From Corythucha ciliata (Eukaryota; Arthropoda; Insecta; Hemiptera; Tingidae): 64,000 nt of DNA. Of the stretch, positions 31,390-44,895 are shown piece by piece. The notes under the pieces are model-generated. The model had not been told where the DNA came from and did no database searches. It saw only the letters and a program-made list of their open reading frames with translations. Where the stretch lies: the NCBI GenBank assembly GCA_038030265.1, contig CM075939.1:10583253-10647252 (forward strand), read 5' to 3'. Each line of letters begins with the position of its first letter. Position 1 is the first letter of the stretch. Position numbers and translations under genes: made by a program.

Positions 31390-33280
31390 GGAGAACTGTA
31401 GTGGCGTAACGATAGTGGGGTGTGTTAGCGGAAGTTACTGAGTCAAATATTCTCGACTTCTCGGGCTCGAAGGATAATTGCCCCCCCCCCCTCTACCGCA
31501 ACCAAACTTATATCTTTAATGCTTCTTCGTCACAGCACTTTTCTTTGAAACAAAAAAAAACTATTTCGTGTAAAATAACTTCCCAGTGGGCTACCAAAAA
31601 AAGGCCCCCCTTGCTCTCACCACGGCACGCGATTCGAAATCTACAAAAACGGAAAAATAACAACAAAGTGACACGCGATAAAACCGTTTAAAAACTAATC
31701 TCCAGAAATAACGCGAAAACAAGAATCTTGACGTTTCACGAGAGTGCTCAGGTTGACGCCTGAGTCGACCGAATTATAATAAAGAGGGCGAATTCAAAGC
31801 AGCGACTTAAATCAAAATGATATGTAACGCCTCCAAGGATTTTTTTTTTTTTCTTAGCGTTTTTCTACTCTAAATTGTTCCCCAGGGGTGGAATATTTCC
31901 AACCCTCTTCCCCCCGCCTTCTTCACTTACACCCATTCTATAAAGGGGAAATGGATGTTGCGGTAATGTAAAAACGTACGGAAGGAATGATTTCACGGCA
32001 AAGAATAAATAAATGGCGGTATATTACGCTTTGGAAGCATGGTGAGTTGGTTGGTTCATGTTTGGTTGGGTGGTAGGTGGAGGGGGGTTGATGCCTTTGG
32101 GAGAGAGGATGAAAGATGTTCGAAGGTTTTTCTTTTACATGACCTGGAAAATTGGAAGGGCTGGTTGGTGTCTATAGGAAAAAGAAGTCATAATATAGCT
32201 CGGTGAGGTGCATGAGAGAGAGAGAGAGGGTGAGAGAGAGAAAAAGAAAAGACACCTCCCCCGCCCCTCCTCCTATACCACGAGAGATAAAAACTCCGCG
32301 CCATCATCCGCGCGTCACTATTTGCTTTCGCGGAAAATTGAAAAGAAACCGCCGCGGGAAGAAAATTGTTTTTCCGAAGATAGTGTGGTGGATGGATTGA
32401 AGGAGTGGTAGGAGGGGGGGGGTGTGTAAGTTGAGAGGCAACGCGACGGTGATGGTCGTTTGACGGGTGTGCGTATTATAGAGAACGCAAGCTCTCTCGA
32501 CTTTTGACCGTAAAGAGATTTTAACTTCCCTAGGTTTTTCGTTTACCGGCAAGCGACGCGTTGAAATTTTTCTTTCCAATTTCGTCGAGTAAACGCCCTA
32601 AGGGGAAGGTTGGGGGAGTAAAAAAGGATAAGCTCGCTTAGAATAAGGGTTGTGGGAGGGGGGGATTTGTTGGACTCCAAAGGAAAAAAGAAAAAAAAAT
32701 GATTCAGACGTTTCGTTCTTTCCATTTATAGAGGAAAGGACATAATATAATCCTATCCTGAGCTTGCTTCAATATGAATCCAAGCCGCTGTTTGACTTCT
32801 TCATATTCCGCGTGAACGTGGTATAGGCGATGGTTGGCGGGGGCGGGGGATATTCTCATACTTTTTTTTTATGGTGAACTTAAAATAGCTCGCGGGAAGC
32901 TTTTCTATTCCAAGCGCCTTGATACACATTTTTCCAGGATGATTACATTTTGCCGACTTAGAGCGAGGGACTTTACTCTCTCATCCTGCTATTTCGTTTT
33001 GGGGTGAAAATTCCTTTTTTTCGAGACCATCCTTTCACCCCCCCCCTCACCATCACCTCCCACACCTTTGCTCTATTCACTTCTCATAACATTAAACGAC
33101 ACGACCCTGAGGAGAACTTCCTAACATAAAGGGAAAACTTTTCCTCGCTCAGAGAATAATGTCGAGCAGCTTATGACAATAGCTCTCTCCACGTTGTTCG
33201 ACGTGGTCGTTTTGTCTGGAAAGTCGTTTCGCGGGCCCCTCCCACACCACACCGGTGGCTCCCTCTGGTACTGATAATTC
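31390..33280. other. Spacer without a recognisable gene
   Basis: The stretch holds C-runs (31,483), a GA microsatellite (32,212-32,245), G-runs (32,413 and 32,658) and A-runs. Frames are short and unsupported. Confidence 0.5.
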
Positions 33281-33284
33281 TGGC

Positions 33285-33730
33285 TAAAATTGAAAACGAG
33301 GGGATACAATAGAGAAAAATCTCTAATTCAAGGATAAAGAGAAAAACGGTAACTCGCGGCTAAAGCTGAAAAACACATCAACTAATTATAGCAGCTTAGT
33401 TTGTTAAAAAAGTGCTCATTCGTAGCTAAAATTGAGACTGTAAGTGCAAATTTTCGGTTGAGAACTTGATGAAACCGCTAGTGAAGCGGATAAAAATCAA
33501 GAAAAAACGGCACTTCTGCATAAAAGGGAAAGAAATAGCAAATTCGCGGCGAATAATTTTAAAAACGTAAGAATTGAGAATAAGTTCAAATTAACAGCTA
33601 TAAAATTAAGAAAAAGTGCACATTCGCGGCTGAAATTGAGAAAACTCGCTAATTTTCGGATATAAACGTGAAAAACTGCTAATTCGTAGATGAAATTGAG
33701 AAAAGTGCTAATTGAAAAGTAACCGAAAAA
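33285..33730 (+). repeat. Family A repeat array
   Basis: Units such as CATTCGCGGCTGAAATTGAG and AATTCGTAGATGAAATTGAG occur, more diverged than in the hAT-borne arrays. Confidence 0.7.
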
Positions 33731-34059
33731 AAAACAAATCCACTGGAATTTTGTGCTACTTTTGAGCCATCCTTTCAAAAATGTTGAATCTAACCACAGA
33801 AATGCGTTTAAAATAGCGTTTTTCAAATGTTGCCACCAGCCAGAAACAGAAACGACCGATGAGAGTCAAAATGGCATTTTCAACATGCTTACACAAACAT
33901 AGAAACTCAACAGAGGAACCAGATTTTTCCCAGACAAAATAAGGACCCCAATTTTATAATGGGGAAGAATAAATATTATGGAGGGGGGGGGTGTTGGAAT
34001 TGATGGAGGGAAAAGGACGGAGAGGCCACTAATTCTACCCACCTCCTCGGCCACTGATC

Positions 34060-34260
34060 CTATAGTTCCACTGTTTGGCCGCTGATTCATGACCAAAATT
34101 GCCACAAAATTGGCTCCAAAAGGAGCCAAAACTCGAAAATGGCTTTTGAAGGAGCCAGAACACAAAATTGGGTTTCGAAAGAGCCGAAACACGAAATTGA
34201 CTTCCGGAGGATCCAAAAAGGGTGTAGGAAAGGCCCAAAGGGGCGTGTTAGCCTGAAGCT
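34060..34260. repeat. Degenerate GGAGCCAAAACTCG repeat
   Basis: Phrases such as GGAGCCAAAACTCGAAAATG, GGAGCCAGAACACAAAATTG and AGAGCCGAAACACGAAATTG recur at ~30 bp. They are related in wording to the repeat at 2860-3115. Confidence 0.6.
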
Positions 34261-34934
34261 AGCTCTGGTGAGGGCCCCCCTGTCCCGCTGAAAATGTCTG
34301 GCGATCTCAGAAGTGACATCTCCTGTATCATAAAAAACGTCCAGTGCACAGGGCCGTCAAGGTTGGGGGGGGGAGGGAGGGACGGGAGCATTCCTCCCGG
34401 CATCATGCTTTAACAATAATTAAATTGTTGTGCATTATTTCGTCGCGAAATAATAAAAAGAGACAAAAAAGCACGCATGAGGCACTATTTCTCAATTTTG
34501 TATTTATTTATGAAGAACACACTAAGCCTGGGTCGATCGTCTGAACGCAATTAACTAACGAACTAACTAACTAAACGCAATTAGCTGGTGCTACTCGCAT
34601 GCCAGTTACATTTGATAAAGCCGAATACACGCGTGCGGATACTTGCCAAGTAACGAGGAAAATATCAATCAATTTCTAGCAGTTTGCTAGAAATCGACCA
34701 CCTGAAAATTGAAAAGTATTGTACTTGTTACTTGGCAAGTACCACATGAGCGTTTCCGGCTTAAGGCAAAACGTTTGACTCGCGGGGAAAAAATCTCAAT
34801 CACTGGTATAATCGAAAAAAAAAACACAAACAAACAAAAAACGCTCAAGCCTGCTGCAATCGAGAAAAGAGCTAATATTGTGTGTTTATTGAGAGAAAGC
34901 GCAAATCCCCCCTCCCCCAGTGACAAACATCGTT

Positions 34935-35605
34935 AATTCACTGCTAAAATTGATAAAAAAATTCGCAAAATCCATTATGCCGATTGGCTCATTTACGGCT
35001 GAAATTAATACAAAGCGCAAATCTGTATCTAAAGTTGAGAAAAATCGCTAATTCATGACAAAAATTCAGAAAAAGCTAAAGTTCGCTGCTGAAATTGGGA
35101 AATCTTGCTAATTCAAATTTTAACCTGTGAAGTGAATTCCTAAAATTGAGAAAAAGTGACAATTTTAGCGCTAATCCGAGGATGAAAGTTGAAAAAGGCG
35201 CTTAATCTCAGGCTAATTTTGATTGATTTATGAACATTCGCGGATAAAATTCAATCAATACTAATTTGGCGTTTTTCGGGACAACTCCGTGGCAAAAATT
35301 GATACATAGTTCATTGTTCAATGTGGTAAAATCGCTATTTCGCTGCAAATATTGAGAAAACGCGTAAATTCATGGCTAAAATAAAAGAAAAAGCGCTGAT
35401 GATTCATGGAGAAAATAGTGTTATAATTCACTGCTAAAAGTGTGGGAAAAAAGACAATTTGATGCTAAATTGCAGTAAAAGTACTCATTCGCGGATAAAA
35501 ACTGCGAATTCATGAATAAACTTAAATTCACGGCAAAAATTTGGAAAGTCCGATTATTATTGGGGTGGAATGGGGGGAAATTGTTATATTTCAATGCTAA
35601 ACATG

Positions 35606-35636
<31 letters not shown>

Positions 35637-35860
35637 AACAATAATTCACTACCAGAATTGAGGAAGAGTGCCATCGGTTGAAATAGTGACAATTTTAGCG
35701 CTAATCCCGAGCCGAAAAGTAGAAGAGGCGTTAGATCACGGCTAAAATTAATTAATACGTGAGCATTCGCAGCTTGAATTGAAGAATCCCCAATTAGGCG
35801 TTTCTGAAGATAACTACGCGACGAAATGTCCTTATGGGGAACTTGCATGAATGCCCGATT
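34935..35860 (+). repeat. Family A repeat array
   Basis: Units of the AATTCACTGCTAAAATTGAG type, with a pure A-run at 35606-35635 inside. The phrase GACAATTTTAGCGCTAATCC occurs twice (about 35,157 and 35,688), which suggests a ~530 bp higher-order duplication. Confidence 0.7.
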
Positions 35861-35864
35861 TGGG

Positions 35865-38150
35865 GGAAAAGTAAACCGGTGAATTGGCACATGGACAGAT
35901 GGGTATTAACGGTAGTTGCAGCCCGATTGTTGCATTTGGTGATTTTTAAATAAATGTCAAAGTTCTTCAAGAGGGGATAGATGGTACAAGGGCAAATGGC
36001 GTCAATCCCTACTTTTGAAGCATGAGATTAGGGCACTCTAACATTTTTCGTTTACAAATAACAAGAAAAATTGTCCTCCTGAAAATGCGTCTTACCCCCT
36101 CTTCCACACACCGTCCATTTAATTGAATAACCTTTGACGTAATCAAGTTCGCTTTAAAAAAATCCTTGATTGATTCCGTTGTTACTGTGAGCAAGAGCCT
36201 TGTGGAAGAGCCCTCTTCAAGTGCTTAAAACCAGTGCTTAAAAAATGTGCAAGTTCCCCATTCGCGACTGAATTTGAGAAAACGTCATTTCGCGGTTCCT
36301 GGGAGGCAACTTTTGAAGATCAAATTGAGTGAATCAATCCTGGTGATTGACAAATTAAGATACCACTGATGATGGTCCTCGTGCACTATGGGCCGCTGGA
36401 TGTTCGGGAAGGGTGGGGAGCGCGGAAGTCGAGCGTGTTAACGCATTTTGCATCGCTCGAGCCCACCACAAAAAGTTTAGCGCGAAAGGAACGCCATTTT
36501 AATTCGCCTCGCGTAATTAAATTTTAATGAACACGAAAACAGAACGCAAATCCCGTTGTTTCCAAGTCGAAAAAGAAGGAAAGAAAGAAAGAAGAAAAAA
36601 AAGTGTTTATCTAACGATAAAGACAAATCGTGTTTCCAAGTCGAAGCGAATGGTATCGAGAGAAAAATGAGTTTCATTGTTAGCGCACTTAATGGTATCG
36701 TTGAGAAGGGCTAAAAGAGTGGAGCGCGCCCGCCCGCCGCCACCACCACCGTGATGCTGTTCTTCGGCCATCAATCTTTACGATCCTCAAAGGATTAGTC
36801 GCCTTATAAGTAGAAGATGAGATAGGAGGCCGGCCTTTTGGGCTGCGGATGATGGTGAAGGGTTGAATGAGAGCCCTCCCATTTTTTTTTTTTTTTTTTT
36901 TTTTTAAAAGATAAACTCACGTTGGAGCGGACTGTATTTTGTTTTATCGTTTTTATTTCCTTTCAAAGGGTACCACCATCTATCGATAAATACTTTGGAA
37001 AAGGTTATCTTTAGTCATTGTTGCCTTGGTTTCGTACAGACAGCTCTATATACGAATTGTGGAGTTTTTGGTTTTTAAAGTACGCTCCAGGGATTACAGG
37101 CTGAGGGCTCGATCAAAACCACGGGACAAGGGGCAAAGGAATTGGAAAACCCGAAAAAAACCCTTTTTTTCACTCAAGCCCAATAATTGTTAGATTGTAA
37201 CATGGTTATCGATCTTATTTTCGTCGTATACACCAACCGGTCGTTAATCATGCCCTTCTGTCGTGTCATACACCACTGAGACTTTTCATTCCCTCTTGCT
37301 TTCACTCATCATGTGTGTTATACAGACTTTTTTTTTCATCTTCTAACGCCTCACAACCCCTCCCCCCACAGACACCGATACCCCACTCTGTCACCTTCAG
37401 GAAACCCGAGAGGGAAATAGAATACGAGCTTGAATAGACTCTTAAAAAGGGACTGAAGATAGCGGGAAAAGGTTCCGCGCTCACACACAAAAAAACACTT
37501 TTTTGATTCCCTCCTTGTGCACCCCTTCAACCATTTCATCTTTGCACAGATCCTTCTGTACACCCCGATGTGTGGTGGGGAGGGAGAGGGACGAGACTCA
37601 TAAGGAATTTCGTCTTTTGTGTCCCCTCTGCAGCTCAAACCCCCCATCTCCATCCCTTACTTTAACACCAAACTCACAAAGCAAAATCTTTGAATCGCCA
37701 TCGTGCTACTAAGAGCTCGGGGAAGGGGGAGGGGGTTCAAAAAACAAAAGAAAGGGAGCGAAGAAAGTAATGAAAGTCGCGTTGGTCGTGAAAAATTGTG
37801 TGGGTCTGTGTGTGTGTGGAGGAATGGACAAACCTACTTCAAGCATTGACGTTCTTGAGCCCCCCCCCCCCAACACCAGCTATTCGAGTTACCCCGAAGC
37901 GAGCCCGAAGACTTTAATTTCCTTTCGACAAAAATTTAAATTTGTGCGGCTGATCCAGCCTGTTCTAAAAAAAAACAGTGCTGCCCACGTGTAGCGCCCC
38001 CCCCCCCCAAATGTTCCCGCATCACGGGAAGTAAACCTCCAGGGCGCACACGGGACACTCTGTGAGGAGAAGGCAGGACATCCCTCAAATATGAATTTTC
38101 GGCTAAATAGAATAAGAGAAAGCGTCCCGAAACGGGAAATTTTTCTTGCA
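35865..38150. other. Spacer without a recognisable gene
   Basis: AT-rich text with a T-run (36,882-36,905), C-runs (37,861 and 37,998) and a CGCC-rich patch near 36,730. Around 36,270-36,310 a short family A piece (CATTTCGCGGTTCCTGGGAG) resembles 45,258 in the second hAT-like element. No gene was seen. Confidence 0.5.
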
Positions 38151-38159
38151 TTAACAATA

Positions 38160-39686
38160 AGACCCTATAAAACTGGCCATTTCACTTAAATTAAGATCAA
38201 TAAAATTTCCATCTGGCGAATATTCAATCGGAAAATTTCTAATTTCATAGGAAACTGTCGGCGGCAAAGGCGGAGTTTTGCCGCCACGAAACAAGGTCAC
38301 ACAATTTTGCTCAAATTAACAATTACAGGGTCCTAAACTTGCATTTTAGAAAGAATTAAGACCCGACAGACAGACGCATTGACGCGGACATGGCTTCGAA
38401 CTCTGTTGAAGCCGACTAGTCTGTTGAATCCATCCGCCACCACGAAAAAGCTCTCATAACTTGCAATTTTGCCTAAACTAAGACCCTAAACTTGAAATTT
38501 TGTTTAAATAAAGACAAAAAAAATTCAATTTCGTGAATATTCCTTTCAGCCAGGAAACTTGTAATTTCAAGATATTTGGACCCGCTACTTGCAATTTCGC
38601 GGGTATTTATACCAGAAACTGACAATTTCAGTCCAGATCTAACGATATTTTCGAGGGGGAGCAGGCGTAATTTTTGGCGCCCCTTTTTGCTGCCCCGTAT
38701 TTTTATTACCTCCCGTTCCCTCAACATCGCCTACCACATTAATGTAGGAATTAGGATGCAAGGTACCAGATTTAAATATGAAGAACCATTTTCGGATCAA
38801 GAAAAAAACGAAAAACGAAACCAACGGGCATGGACTTTCCCCCGATAACCAATTTCGCAAAATCGCGGCTAATATTGACAAAAGCAACGCTAAATAAGGA
38901 TTAAAATTGGGCAAAAATGGCAAATTCACAACTGAAATTGCATATAAAAATCGTATATATCGCACAATTCGCATATAAAAAGAGAGTAGATGCTAATTGA
39001 CAGGGAAAACTATTTAACAGCTAAAATTGAGAAAAATCGCTGCAAATACCTAAAATTGCAGAAAACTCCAAGTGTGGCTGTGTGAATGCGGTGCTAAAAT
39101 GTTTTTTTTTTTTTTTTAATGTAGCGGCTTGAAAAAATCAAATTTTAGTCGAGCGAAAAAAGATAAAGGCTGATTTTCAGCTCAAATTGAGAAAAAGTGC
39201 TAATTTGTTGCTAAAATTGGGGAAAACGGCTAATCTGCTGCTAAAATTGCGGCAAACGCCAATTCATGGCTAAAATTTAGAAAATTTGCAAATTCACGGC
39301 CCAGAAGCGCTGCTAAACTTCACAAATAAAAATGCTAATTTGCGGCTTGAAAAAATCAATGCCTGGCCCAAATTTTAGCCTGCCTAAAAATTGGGAGAAA
39401 GGCTAATTTTCAGCCTAAATTAAGGTATAATCCAATTCGCTGCTAACAAATTTAAGAAATCGCCAATTTGCACCTAAAATTGAGTAAAACGCCAATTCGT
39501 GGCTTCTGAAGGCAAAATTAAAGTTAAAATTGAGAAAAATCGTCAACTTATCGTTATACGGTTGAAAAAACGGCTGATTTGTGGCCGCTAAGTCATAGCG
39601 CCCCATCGCGCCCATTTTGGTGACCTATAGAATCGGCGTTGGGGGGGGGGGATGCACCCGCTAGCACTCCTCTGGATCCGGCCCTG
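38160..39686 (+). repeat. Family A array ending in a hAT-type terminus
   Basis: Family A units fill 38,850-39,590, with related CTTGCAATTTCG-type text before. The stretch ends at CTCTGGATCCGGCCCTG (39670-39686), whose reverse complement CAGGGCCGGATCCAGAG is a typical hAT terminus. The matching left end was not found, so the element boundary is only half supported. Confidence 0.55.
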
Positions 39687-39844
39687 AATTTCGCAGATAT
39701 CTAGCTCCAAATGGTGTAATTTCGCGACTATGTCTCTCAATTTCAATTGTGAATTGGCGGTTTTCCGCCGCAAACGATGTGGCGATACAAAAAATAAAAA
39801 TAAAAAATAAATAAATAAATAAAAAACGGTCAATTGTCGTTTGT

Positions 39845-39845
<1 letters not shown>

Positions 39846-39877
<32 letters not shown>

Positions 39878-39880
39878 TTT
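39846..39880. repeat. GTT trinucleotide microsatellite
   Basis: About nine GTT units follow an AAAT-rich stretch at 39,784-39,822. Ordinary slippage repeat. Confidence 0.8.
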
Positions 39881-39954
39881 GTCACGATAAGTATCAAAAA
39901 TGTCCATCTGGTGGGTATTCAGTCGGAAAACTTCATAGGAAACGAAAAAATTGC

Positions 39955-40110
39955 ACCGAAGGTGCGGTCCAGTCTGTGCGTTTCGACCTCAGACCTTCAG
40001 CTACCTGAGCCACTTGGTCTCATCAGCCCGGCAATTGAGCCCAGTACGGAGCCGATGGACCGCCCCTCACCGGGAACGGAGGTGCCACTGCACTACGATC
40101 CCCGCCCCCA
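39955..40110 (-). repeat. Possible tRNA-derived SINE remnant
   Basis: On the minus strand AGTGGCTCAGGTAG resembles a pol III A-box and GAGGTCGAAACGC resembles a weakened B-box ~25 bases further. The spacing is short for a tRNA and the B-box is imperfect, so this is tentative. Confidence 0.25.
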
Positions 40111-40129
40111 GTGCTCCACCGCGACGGAA

Positions 40130-41295
40130 AACGCCAATTCGCAATCGGAAAAAACTTTAAAATCGCTAATAAACTGCTGAAATTGACAAAAAATCGCTCA
40201 TTCAGGGCTAAAACTATAAGGAAAACGCCAATTATGGGCGGCTAAAACAGATAAAAATGCGAAATTGTGGCTAAAGCCGAGATTTATCGCTAATTCACTG
40301 CTATATAACACTGAGAAAAAGCTGCGTTGCGCTCAGCAGACTCATCTAGTATTGAAAAAAAAAAAAACTCCAACTAAATGGTTTCTAGAGGCAACTTCTT
40401 GTCTAAAACTTTCACTACTAACTTAAATATTTGGTTTTAAAGCACTGATTCGCGGATAATATTGAGAAAAAGAGGTCATTTGCCTCTAAAATTAAGGGAA
40501 ATTCACCAATTTTTAAGGCAACCAGCACGGCCAGGTATCTGAAGGCATATTCGCTACTAAAATAAAGAAAATGCGCAAACCGTAATTTTCTTTAGACCAT
40601 TAATTCGAGGCTAAAATTGAGGAAGCGTCCAAGTGTGCTGATCTATGGGCAAGTACGTGACTAAAATGTTGTAAAAGTACTAATATTAGCGGCTGATGCA
40701 GAGGGAAAGAGGTAATCCCTAGCAAAATACGACAAAACCACGAATTAGTGGCTAAAAATTCTGAAAAACGCGAAATCACGGGCATAATACTTGAGAAAAT
40801 TTCTAATTCGAGGCAATTAAATTGAGAAAAAGCAGCGATGAGAATCACTCAGCAGGTTCGTCGCGGCTAAAATTTTAAGCGCTAATTCACGGCTAGCATT
40901 TAGAAAATATGATAATTCACAAACAGTTTGATAAAAGCCCCCCCCCCCCCCCGAAATTCACAGTTGAAATGGTAAAAATGCGTAAAATCGGCTAAGGCTG
41001 TCAAAAAGCACTCATTCGCAGCTAAAATTAAATGAAAAATCAATTTGAGAAAAGTCGTTGATTCCCCGAAGCTAAAATTGAATAAAAGTGATAGGTACTT
41101 CGCGGCTGAAACTAGAAATAATGAATTCACTGCTAAAATTGAGTTTAAGCGGTGATTTTCGCCTAAAGTTGAGAAATAATTCGCGGTTACAACTGAGAAA
41201 AAAATATTTTAATTTCCCGGTAATAATCGAAATAAGCGCTCAATTGCAGCTAAAATGGACAAAAAGCGTAATTCTCGCCTAAAGTTGACGAAAGG
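40130..41295 (+). repeat. Family A repeat array
   Basis: Units of AATTCACGGCTAAAATTGAG type. The stretch 40,625-40,670 (GTGCTGATCTATGGGCAAGT ... CGTGACTAAAATGTTG) matches 45,179-45,220 in the second hAT-like element well beyond a single unit. A C-run lies at about 40,938. Confidence 0.75.
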
Positions 41296-41309
41296 CACTC
41301 AGCTGTCAC

Positions 41310-41960
41310 TTGTCAATCTCTCACTCACAATGTCAATTTCGTCCTGGAAAAGTAAATTTGGCCATTCAAAACTGTGTAAATTTAGTCCTTGGAACTGTCA
41401 ATTCCGTTTTATAATGTCAATTTTGTCGTTCAATACTGTCAATATCGTCCCTTCAAACTACCAATTTCACGCTCATAACTGTCAAATTCGTCCTGGAAAT
41501 GTCAATTTCGTCGTGTAAACTTTAAATCTCGTCCTTGAAACGGTCAATTTCATCCTTGGAACTGTCAATTTCGTCATATGAACTTCAAAATTTCGAAACG
41601 GTCACTTTCATCTTATGAATGTCAATTTAATCGTTCTGAACTGTCAAATTCGTACTGAAAAATGTAAATTTCGTCCGTGAAGTGTCAATTTCGTCAGTCA
41701 AAACTGTCAATTTCGTTATCCAAAACAGTAAACGTTGTCGCTCAAAACTGTCAATTTTGTCATTCAATACTGTCAGTATCGCCCTTCAAACTGCCAATTT
41801 CATCCTTGAAACTGTCAAGGTCGTCTTATAAATGTCAATTCCATCGTGTAAATTTCAAATTTCGTCCTTGAAACGGTCAATTTCGTATTTAGAACGGTCG
41901 ATTTCGTAAAAATAAACTTCAAAAGTTCGAAACGATCAATTTCGTCCAATGAATGTCAAT
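41310..41960 (+). repeat. Family D repeat array (CTGTCAATTTCGTC units)
   Basis: About 30 copies of AACTGTCAATTTCGTCCTT and close variants lie at ~20-40 bp spacing directly after a family A array. The open frame through it is periodic and not a gene. Confidence 0.8.
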
Positions 41961-41964
41961 TCCG

Positions 41965-44887
41965 TTGTTCGTCTGAAAATCGTCTGGTTTCATCAAATTT
42001 TTCAAAATAAACATGGTTTTCTACACTGTGTTCTCCCAGGTAGTGCGGGTTAAAGGCACGATTTTTTTCATTGCGCACTAAGAGCATGCGCGGGGGGGGG
42101 GGGGCATCGACATGATGATTCATTTCGGTCAAATTTCGTTCGTTTGTTGTTTTGTTTGTTTGTTTTTTTTGTTACAATAAGTGACCGCAGGTTAGATAAT
42201 GTTGAAACAGGTGCCATCATCTCGTGTATTCTCCCCTTTTCAAACATCAATTTGTCACCACCCCCCTCCATTTGTCTATAAAAATGACTAATGAGCCATT
42301 TATGATTACAACGGTGTTTCCATTGACTAAATTGTGAAGGCAAAAAAAAGAAAGAGAAACTGCGTGGAGAGAGAAAAATTCGAGAAAAAAAAACTCTTTC
42401 TCATTGTCCTAGATTTCATTTTAGAGGAGAAGACCTTAGAGGAGAAGTCAAAATGTTTAAACTCGAAAATACCAATTCGTTGTTTAATCAATCGAGTTAA
42501 TGAAACGTTACTTGAAGTTTTTTCATTTCTTTGAATACAGCAGAAACCTTTTTGGGGGGGGTGAACAGGGGCGGTATTCCGACGCGAAAGAAGCTCAATA
42601 TTCACAGACTTCAAGAACTATAGGGATTTTTCAGGCTAATGACCCCGTCGTTTTACTTATTTATTGCAGGAAATTGAAGGAATGGTAGGCGCTGCGTCAA
42701 AATATGGTGATTGTGGGGAAGTGGGGAGGTTCTTTAATGAATTTAAATGAAAATTCTACTTGTTCTGACGACGCGCACGTATTGTGTGTAAATCACATTT
42801 TCTTAAATTATTTGTTTTTCGCTTATCGAAATGTAACAAACAACGGCGGAATAATCTCGACTTTTTATTTCTGCGCCGCACTTGAAAACATTATAAAGCG
42901 ATGGAATTATAACTCGATTTGTAAAAAAAAAATAATAATACAAAGTCAAAAAATACTCGCCATAACAACCTCCGAAGCATAAAAGCCACGGCTTACAGCA
43001 GAACCGCCACTTTTCCCTCCAGTTGAGTTTACCTGTTAGGTCGATCATAGTTTTATTTTTTTGTATTGTCAACACTACGCGCGACACAAACGCGGTCCCA
43101 TGTGGGGTGTGGGATGGTTGGGTGGAAGGGGGAGGGTATTCTTCTCACTTCACTTTCAATACTGTGTTGGAAGAAAAATACATTTTACCTGGGCCGTATC
43201 AAAAAGATGGTGGGAATGGGCAGGAAAGAGAGACGACATGGAGGGGGGGGGAGAGGTGCGCGAGAACCTAAATATCAAAAAATAAACATGCGAGGTGTGT
43301 ATATAGCTACGGAGTTAGCAAACAATGATAAAGCACCTGCCTGTGAGAGAGCTCAGAAAAAAAAAAAAAGTGGTGTCGATGGTGAAGATGTGGGGGAATA
43401 AAGGAGGGAAGGGGGCGATAGAACACTAAAAAATCGCCTCGCTGTAGCGGTTGCTTGGCGTATAGTCATGGCAACGTCAAAACAATAACGAACGCTTTGA
43501 TCAAGCTTGGCGGTGAGGGGGGGAGGGATGTTGAATGTCTGGTGAGGGTCCCTCATGTCACGACATTGGTGATTGTTGTGGTGGGGTGGGGGGGTCAGGC
43601 ATAATTACTTTTAAACAAAAAATATATGGCGGAAGTTTATTTTCAACGGTTATAAAGCTCGGAATGGGATCTCTCGGGGAAACTGTCGTCGCGGTCACGC
43701 AGTTGACAAAATGGGAAAGACCTCGCGATGGTATTCGATGCGGCAAACTCAAGGTTTCCTACTCTTGTTTTTTTTTTTTTTTTTTTTTTTTTTTTTGAAA
43801 AAAAAGTGAATTTTGAAGGTTTAATGCTTTTGTGCGTCTGTGAGGATAATAATGAGGGGACGGGAGTAGTTTGTAGTCCTAAAGCGTGCAATTTAAATAT
43901 TCTACACGACTGACATTGAACCAAACGAGAGGACGCTCAGGCACTATCTATAAATCATGCAAATGATTTAGAAATATACGCAATTTTAAAGGTTCAACAA
44001 ACAGGTAAATACCACTTCCCCTCCGCCACCTACCGGCGGCATTGGATGGTATGCAGAAATGTTCGACTTGTTGTCGGAGGGGGGTTTGAGTTTGGGCGGA
44101 ACCCTTTCTTATACGCTCAATACCGTAATTACAACCGCTAATATACACAGAATCACACCATTTGTACACTGAGAACTATAAGTCCTCTAAGCCCTCCCCG
44201 GCTCGCCAACACGTATTTGCTAATTAAAACAGCCAAATTGGTAATTCAAAAGCAATTTGTTATCAGTAAATGCTCTCGTTCTCAATTGAATCCTATACGC
44301 GGTACACTCACCCACTTCAAAAGCCATAGAAACAGAAGGCTCCAACATCGGTTTTGAAGAGGAAGGCAGGTCTCAATCGCTAATTCAGAGTTAACGAGAG
44401 AAAGGAGTGAGGGGGGGGGGCTGTAGCCATTTCGACGTAAAAAAAAAAAGTTTCGTATTTAGCTCAATAAAACCTGTCAAATGAGACCATTTACATGACT
44501 AAGTTGTTTCGGTTAGTTCTCGTCCCAAATTCTCCGAATGAAACCGAGAATAGAGGATGTGCTGGGAGCTCGTCATCGATGGAGCTTTTGGCGAAAAGTG
44601 GTTGCTCCTGGCCCATACTATTTTCCTAATTATTCGGCCCCAAAAGTTTACCAAAAACGACGATCTTTGACGATCTTCGATTTTTGATCTTTCGTGTCGG
44701 GAGAATGTGATGGGCTGGGACTCGTCACTGTTTTTTTTTTTCAAAGATAAGATAAATGTATAATATTGAAAGCAATGTACAATGCAAAGCAATCTACTCG
44801 CGATTGTAGCTAACACTAGCGGCGCTAGTGTTGCGTGATAATGAAACCGGTACTCCCCACATAATTATGTTATTTTCAGTGAATGGT
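41965..44887. other. Spacer without a recognisable gene
   Basis: It contains G-runs (42,090, 42,553, 43,240, 43,588 and 44,409), a T-run (43,769-43,796) and A-runs. Several overlapping short frames near 43,060-43,400 have glycine-rich, low-complexity translations and no family signature. Confidence 0.5.
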
Positions 44888-44895
44888 TGAACAAA

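Noticed and set aside
41310..41871. Repeated open frames through GTCAATTTCGTC units
   Set aside because: The translation is periodic and simply reflects the repeat array.
43061..43401. Three overlapping frames of 70-110 codons
   Set aside because: They overlap in all three frames, are glycine/arginine-rich from G-run sequence, and have no start context or family motif.
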